A stretch of DNA of 64,000 nucleotides from Paramarasmius palmivorus. Taxonomy: Eukaryota > Basidiomycota > Agaricomycetes > Agaricales > Marasmiaceae. The position numbers and the translations under genes were made by a program. The notes under the pieces are model-generated. The model saw only the letters and a program-made list of their open reading frames with translations. It was not told the origin of the DNA and made no database searches. Positions 58,466 to 64,000 of this stretch are shown piece after piece. Location: NCBI GenBank assembly GCA_037176845.1, contig JAYKXP010000094.1:124001-188000 (forward strand), read 5' to 3'. Within the stretch, counting starts at the first letter, position 1. Each line of letters opens with the position of its first letter.

Positions 58466-58690
58466 CTCAGTTTGACCCTAACCCCAACTTGCCGTATTTG
58501 GCAGCAACAAATAAACTCGAACCTTCACCAACGACGACCTCGATGGACTTCGGCTTTACGCCAGTAATTACACCTCGAAGGACTCACCAGCCGAAATATA
58601 CGATAGAAAGACGCACATTTGGAGAATTTCAGCGCGGATGGCTGGTTGGAAGTTTTCTGGGAGCATGGTGAACTATCCGGTGAGTAGCGC
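58466..58690 (+). repeat. dispersed repeat family, copy C3
   Basis: Has AACGCTCAGTTTGACCCTAA, TTTGGCAGCAACAAA, CCTTCACCAACGACGACCTCGA, ACACCTCGAAGGA and a GGTGAGT end. The plus frame 58378-58671 (97 codons) is the best-preserved member: N-A-Q-F-D-P-N-P-N-L-P-Y-L near residue 30, then P-T-T-T-S and G-E-F-Q-R-G-W. Read one frame over, the end gives E-V-F-W-E-H-G-E-L-S, which resembles N-I-H-W-A-E-D-W-L-S in copy C4. The true frame is therefore uncertain. Confidence 0.55.
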
Positions 58691-60617
58691 TTTTTCTCAC
58701 TTTGCTATTTCACTCCCTGACACCTAAGAAACGTCAAGATAATGCTCTTCCACCACAAAATTAACCCTATTATTATCCTCGCCAAAAGCGCCAGAAATCC
58801 ACGATCCTTAGGCCTCCGCATAGTAACATTGTCCATCCCACGACTACTACTCATCTCCAGCCGGTCTTAGCCAAAGCTCCACCACTCCACTTTTTGCAGC
58901 TCCTGGCTATCTACTCCCCCCTCTGCTGTCTGCTCCCTGCTGCAATCAAATCTTCAGTCGCCTCTGGACCCACAGCTACCTTGGAACACCACATATGGAA
59001 AGCTCCGCACACTCACATCGACAAACCGCTACTCTTCGCATGTGTACGCGTCCCTCTCCCTATAACAACCTTCTACCTCTTCCCCTACATCGTAGCTTCT
59101 GTCACCTCCCACACTACACCAGATACACAGCACCAGCGATTCGTGGTTCCAGCAGGCAAGGACTAGTTCTTTCGGCTATGGAGGCTGCTTTGAGAACAAG
59201 CCATTCGTCTTGCATGAAACATCTTGAACGATTTGTGAGTTTTCCTCAGCCCGTTCACCACACCATGAGCTTACTATCGGTATCGAACTACAGCCTCGAC
59301 ATTCCGGCTCAGCATACCTCAACTACACCATACCCCCGCGCCAAATTCCCTTTCAACGACTCAGCATTGATTCCTATGCCATCTGAAATGACACATATCG
59401 TCTCTCTTTAGGTTCTCGTTACCAGAGCGCAAGATCAGCGTGGCTTAACAGTCGAGGTGCTAGCGTTGTAGGATGAAGGCTGCGGAACGGACATCATAGT
59501 ACGTCACTCTTCTTCGCGCTATGCAATAGATCTCGAGCTCTAGTAATATTCCACCTAGCCCACGACCTTCTGTCTGAAGTTTATGGTCCTCCGACTCCTG
59601 AGCTACATCAAGATCACCTTAGCCCCTTTTTCACGTTCCCAGTACTCGAACATCGCCCCATGAAAGACTCGGAGATCCAGGAAAACTTGCCCAGGAGGGA
59701 TCATCAACATCGAACGCGTCATCTTCGCTCGGAGAGTCGATATGCGTTCCGGATAAGGCAGGACATTATTGTCGGATTCTCGCAGATAGGGGGAGCATAC
59801 GGTCAAGGAGATGCGGTCGGGTAATCGGTGGTTTCTGTCATGGTCACGGTGTAAATGTACGTGTTGTCCTCGATGGCATAGGTGTCGCTGATGTCTTGCA
59901 GGAAGAGGTCATATAATACGTAAAAACGCTCTTCGGCTCCACCGGTGGCAAAGATAGCGTATCCACCGCATACCTTGTACACGCTCCCTTGATGAATAGA
60001 TGCGCTTCCCAGAAATAGAATACCGATAATGCTGATTACATCTAATATAGGCTGCCATTTTCGGGCTTCTTACCTTGATCATGGCAATGTCTACGAACGC
60101 TTTTCTGATTGACAGTGCAGGTACTTCTCATGTCGACTATCTTGACATTGACATCGCTATACTAGGGTGTTATTTGGCTTGCCTTCCAACAGATCCATCA
60201 CTCACCGAATGGAGCAAGCTCGAACTTGAGGAAAGCCTAACTCAAACGGATGTGGCTGAAAAGTACGAGAATGATCATGCACTGAATGCATGCATAGCAA
60301 CGCTGGCATGAGTTGAATCCCTTTGCGCTACTCAGCGGATGTCAAGTCAGTTTACGAAGGTGATCATCCTTGGGCACTACATCGCCGACTTTGCTGTACG
60401 TATATGAAATTATACAACTCTCGAAAACACCCGAGATTGATACGTTCGACAATAGAATGGAACATTGTTTTAGCCTCATGAGCATCCTTGGCGAACGTCT
60501 TAGTCGATAATCGACCTACTAGTAGGACGCTAATATACATCGATGATTCAATCCATCTTGCCGCATTCTACGAAAGGGGGCTGCTTCAGAGACACATCCT
60601 TTCACGACGACTTTTCA
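58691..60617. other. gene-poor stretch with coding-like pieces on the minus strand
   Basis: The minus strand is open from about 60065 to 59823, reading C-G-G-Y-A-I-F-A-T-G-G-A-E-E-R-F-Y-V-L-Y and D-N-T-Y-I-Y-T-V-T-M-T, and again from 59806 to 59603 (F-L-D-L-R-V-F-H-G-A-M-F-E-Y-W). These look like parts of a real gene, but I could not place a start or identify a family. Plus-strand frames at 58894-59411 are Ser/Thr/Pro rich and may belong to repeat copy C3. Confidence 0.3.
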
Positions 60618-61099
60618 TCACAGAAGGGTTCCCTGAACGTTCACATCGTAAGGTATCTCGCGAAGGGGCTTTAAATGGCAGTCTAATCCACCAAACTGTA
60701 GTGAATCGAAACACCGTCGAAGGATTTTCAGGAAGGTGTAAAGAATAATAAGGCAAGCTACACCCGAAACTATGGTCAACCCAGAGCCAATAACGAGCTC
60801 GCTGTCACGCTGTCTTGGATGTTCAATGTTCAGTGAATGATCAACCTCTTTGGTACTTCCCATGAGCCACGACGTTTGATCCCATCGTGGTGAAGAGCGA
60901 AACATCGTGTTCTGACCAGTATCGTAATTTTCGACGGCGATATATATAGACGCAAGGAGAATTAGTCCTGTTGGGAATTTGACGGTACAGGCGGAATCAT
61001 ACCTGCCAGTAGCGCGAATACGGCCGCTACTTGATTCGAGCAGCTGACTATAGCGGGTTCTGCCAGCGGTAGCATAGTAATGAAACTTTTCGCATACAT
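60618..61099 (-). CDS. small two-helix membrane protein
   Basis: Two exons, 61003-61099 and 60618-60967, joined across a 35-base intron (GTATGA...CAACAG), give 148 residues. The start ATG at 61099 yields MYAKSFITMLPLAEPAIVSC. A first hydrophobic helix spans the splice site (A-V-F-A-L-L-A-G-L-I-L-L-A-S-I-Y-I-A). A loop of about 55 residues follows, then a second helix (L-V-I-G-S-G-L-T-I-V-S-G-V-A-C-L-I-I-L-Y) and a basic segment (L-K-I-L-R-R-C). No family is recognised. The intron is short, and the coherence of both helices across the junction is the main support. Confidence 0.45.
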
Positions 61100-62589
61100 T
61101 GCTGTTTGGAGATCAAGCAATATATACTATCCAAGGGCCAGTCTATCCAGTTCCTCTTCATGGGCCGGAAAACCGCTTGTTTGAGTCTTTATTAGATCAT
61201 GGGTATTAAAAGTATTGAAAAACAGGGAATTAAAGGAGACGCACAATGCCATAGTACCTTGTACTTTAACTTGTGGATCCATAGTAGCCAAAGAAGTGGT
61301 CTATCGATCCACTACGCGGTATCCTGTGCAGTAGGATCATCTAATGATTGTTTGACACTCGCGAGTGACCCAGAATGCCGAGAAAGGATTACGTTCCTCC
61401 CATCGACAAACGTAGAAATCGCCTGCCTGGAAAAGTTAATCAGTCGACGACCAATGCAAGCTCAAAAGACGCACTCATCAGCGTTCGCCTCATTTTTGCC
61501 TCGGTATTCATACTATCTACACGAATCACAGCAGCAGCTTGATCTCCTGTGATTTGGGTTGCTAGATTAAGTGTGGAGCGATGCAGCAAGGGATTGTTTG
61601 AAACCTACACATGCCGTGAACCCCAGGGTTTCGAAGTCTATGCGATATCAGCTCGGTATACACCAGAGGAAATCAGCCTTTGATTATGAAATCGAGTGCT
61701 ACTGAGTGCCGTTCTCTGATTTGAAGGGTGAGCCGATTTAGAAGGGTAGAATAGGGCAAACTTACACTGGGGACAAGTCCGGGGGGATAGTTTATGACTA
61801 GAACACGTTTTAGTCCCTATTCGCAAACGACCACAGTTTCCAGCATGCTGACAGCCGACATTCATATCGTTGAATCCGTGCTATGATGATCAACTAGACA
61901 CTATGGCATTTCCCAGAACAGCTGGTACTATTGAACGCTGTTCAGTGTTTTTTGCACATATACAAGCTGCGCCATACTGTGAACCTTTTAAATTGAGCCT
62001 GCAGTGGAAAATTAGAATTTGAGATGTACGAGACTTTCCGTCGATGCCACGACATATATTTGAACTCTACACATCACCTTCCAGGGCGTCGAGAAACGTT
62101 GAATGAAGATCGGGCCATAATTTCTTGGTGTCACGAACATTCAGGCTCTCGGCTGCGCTTGAAGATGAAGGTTTTGATCGCAGGCGTTTATTTGTTGGGT
62201 CCCAGACGGTGTAGTATCGAATAAAGTCCTGAATCTACCGTGATCGTTATCCTAGTTTACTGTTTGGCAGATAGCTTCGCTAGGCTTTAATGATACATTA
62301 GAATACATGCACGAGTGGAACACGCTGAAACTTACCGGACATGGCCGCACTGCAACGACGGTAATGAGAAGAAGCTGCGCTACGAACCTAAGAGCACAAT
62401 CTTGACTTGTAGGATTATTAGCCAAGGGTACTTTCACGAATAGTCTCATGCCAGCGTACCTTTGCAGCATTTCCTCCTGAACATTCAGTACTGCGTCCGA
62501 TGAAGCCCTTGGGATGGAAAGAGACATGCGAATCGTGGATTCTTAGCGCTATTTTTCGACGGTAAACATACTGACATATAATGAGCGCG
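61100..62589. other. no clear gene
   Basis: A plus-strand frame of 117 codons (61199-61552) and a minus-strand frame of 91 codons (62527-62252) occur. The latter starts MSLSIPRASSDAVLNVQEE, has one hydrophobic helix and could splice (GTAAGT...TTAAAG) to end at 62252 after about 74 residues. Both remain unassigned. Confidence 0.3.
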
Positions 62590-64000
62590 AAAGATTATGT
62601 ATACTGGGAAAGACACTTGCGAGAGCTTCAGTTATCCCATCTGTACGAAGTAGAGTACATGATAACACGTACCTGTGAGACGCCTGAGTATTGTCCCCAA
62701 AAACCCTAATAACGACGCATCTCCGCTAGACCCAATGCGAGTCCTTGAGAAGCAGTACGGAGTCGGATACAAGACAGATAACCTAGAGACTGTGAACATA
62801 TGAAACTACTTGGGACGGTGTCGAGAGCTGGAACAACTCTGCCAATTCCCAGAGTTGACCACTAGTTCTTCAAGAGTGCAATCGAAAGCCTTGAGAAGCC
62901 AATTGACTGCAAGTGGTGTAGGCAAAGAACGCGTTCTGCGTGATGGCTGTAGCCTGGGGGCATCAGCAGCGTAATACTAACCGTTGGTTTGGTTTGATAT
63001 CGATTTTACAGACTGAATGTAGATGGTGACGAGGCGGAACCTTAGGTAAGGTCATTATTGCAAACGATAAAAGGGATGCGGTTTCATTGACCATATACAA
63101 CAGGATTGGTACAGGATTCAATGACATTGCGCAGGGAAGGTATAATTCGACAGTATCCGATTGAAGGGGTTTGCCTAGACGAGGTAGCGGTCAGATTCCG
63201 CGGAGAGTATGAGGAACATGAGTATTAACAGACGCACCACTGACTACAAGCGTGCACCCGCGACCTTGAACACCCCATCTACTACTCCAGTGTATCGACT
63301 TGTTACCCTCTCTGTACCACGCCGAGGACCAACCGAGGATCGCCACGGGTCTGGAAGAAAAAAAGGCTAGAATATGATTTTGATTAATCGAGCTTGAATT
63401 TCTGACGAGAGAGGAACTCGTGAGGCAGCGGAGGGATGTTGGGACAAAATCAAAGAGCCTGGCGTCAATTGACAAACGCTCACCGTGACCCTAACCCAAC
63501 TCGTCGTGTTTGGCAGCAACAAACAAACTCGATCCCTTCACCAACGACGACCTCGAAGGATGTCGTCCTTGCGCCAACGCTTACACCTCAAAGATCATAA
63601 CAACCGAAATATGCGATCGAAAAACACCCTCGTGTAGACTCTCAAGGCATATGGATGGTTGAACATTCATTGGGCGGAAGATTGGTTATCCAGTGAGTCG
63701 ACTTTTTTTGCTCTTTGGTTTCTCACTCATCCATAGTCTGATTTGCTAGGCAACCTCTCCACAGTACAACCCAACTACCCAAGCTGACACAACTCCCGGA
63801 GCTTCCTCCAGAACCTCCAGATTTAGACCAACCGCATACGCCTCCGCCTCCCTTCATCACTCGCGCTATCCCATCCGACAACCATACTCTCAATCTGGTC
63901 TGAATACCCCTTCTGCTCCCCCTGCTCGCCAAATACTGCAACATCATCCACCCGTAGCCAACCTGCAGCACCATTTTGAAAGACCTCGGCCATCCACTCC
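62590..64000. repeat. segmental repeat, copy 2 (partner at 19423-20952), including repeat-family copy C4
   Basis: Aligns block by block with 19430-20700. Copy C4 at 63484-63710 has CGTGACCCTAACCC, TTTGGCAGCAACAAAC, CCTTCACCAACGACGACCTCGA and a GTGAGTCGAC end. The Pro-rich stretch after it, with NTPSAPPAR near 63910, runs off the right edge. The order of blocks is the same in both copies, so this is one duplication of at least 1.4 kb rather than separate repeats. No MULE-like insertion is present here. Confidence 0.6.

Noticed and set aside
1..64000. tRNA, rRNA, CRISPR and bacterial operon features
   Set aside because: None was seen on reading both strands; a covariance-model scan for tRNA was not possible, so a missed tRNA cannot be ruled out.

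Overview
The window looks like nuclear DNA of an agaricomycete (mushroom-forming basidiomycete). The coding genes are cut by many introns of about 35 to 60 bases with GT...AG ends. The recognisable proteins are fungal, and several are typical of this group: a DUF6606 protein, a BTB/POZ protein, a seven-helix membrane protein of a basidiomycete-expanded type, NACHT NTPases of the fungal NLR class, and a Mutator-like (MULE) DNA transposon. No bacterial-type operons, CRISPR arrays or rRNA genes were seen.

Left part (1 to 10 kb): the N-terminal end of a DUF6606 gene runs off the left edge. It is followed by a frameshifted GAL80-like Gfo/Idh/MocA pseudogene, an intact six-exon gene for an acidic single-pass membrane protein, and an intact four-exon BTB gene. 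From 10.5 to 14 kb lies a C2-NACHT NLR gene. A MULE-like element (14493-19413) with 34-bp terminal inverted repeats and a perfect 9-bp target duplication sits just upstream of it.

Middle part (19.4 to 48 kb): 19.4 to 22.7 kb holds decayed, duplicated repeat-family sequence. A complete five-exon NLR of a second type occupies 23.8 to 27.8 kb. Two intact membrane-protein genes, converging at about 33 kb, follow: a secreted/single-pass Ser-Thr-rich protein and a seven-helix protein. The region 34.5 to 48 kb is gene-poor and contains a foldback element with 87-bp arms, a diverged pair of about 2-kb duplications (39.4-41.3 and 45.3-47.2 kb) and an NLR relic at 43.5-44.5 kb.

Right part (48 to 64 kb): the most unusual locus is 48207-53193. 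Here a copy of the second NLR type, truncated just after its winged-helix-like region, runs through a 42-base intron into the helical plus NACHT part of a copy of the first NLR type. All eight exons keep one reading frame, giving a predicted 1545-residue tandem-NACHT protein. The remainder (53 to 64 kb) is duplicated promoter-side sequence, several copies of a dispersed repeat family, a small two-helix membrane protein gene, and sequence duplicated from 19.4-20.7 kb.

Overall this reads as a fast-evolving fungal immune-receptor neighbourhood in which segmental duplication, transposon insertion and domain shuffling have produced one intact copy of each NLR type, a relic and a chimera. All functions are inferred from sequence patterns read by eye; no database search was run.
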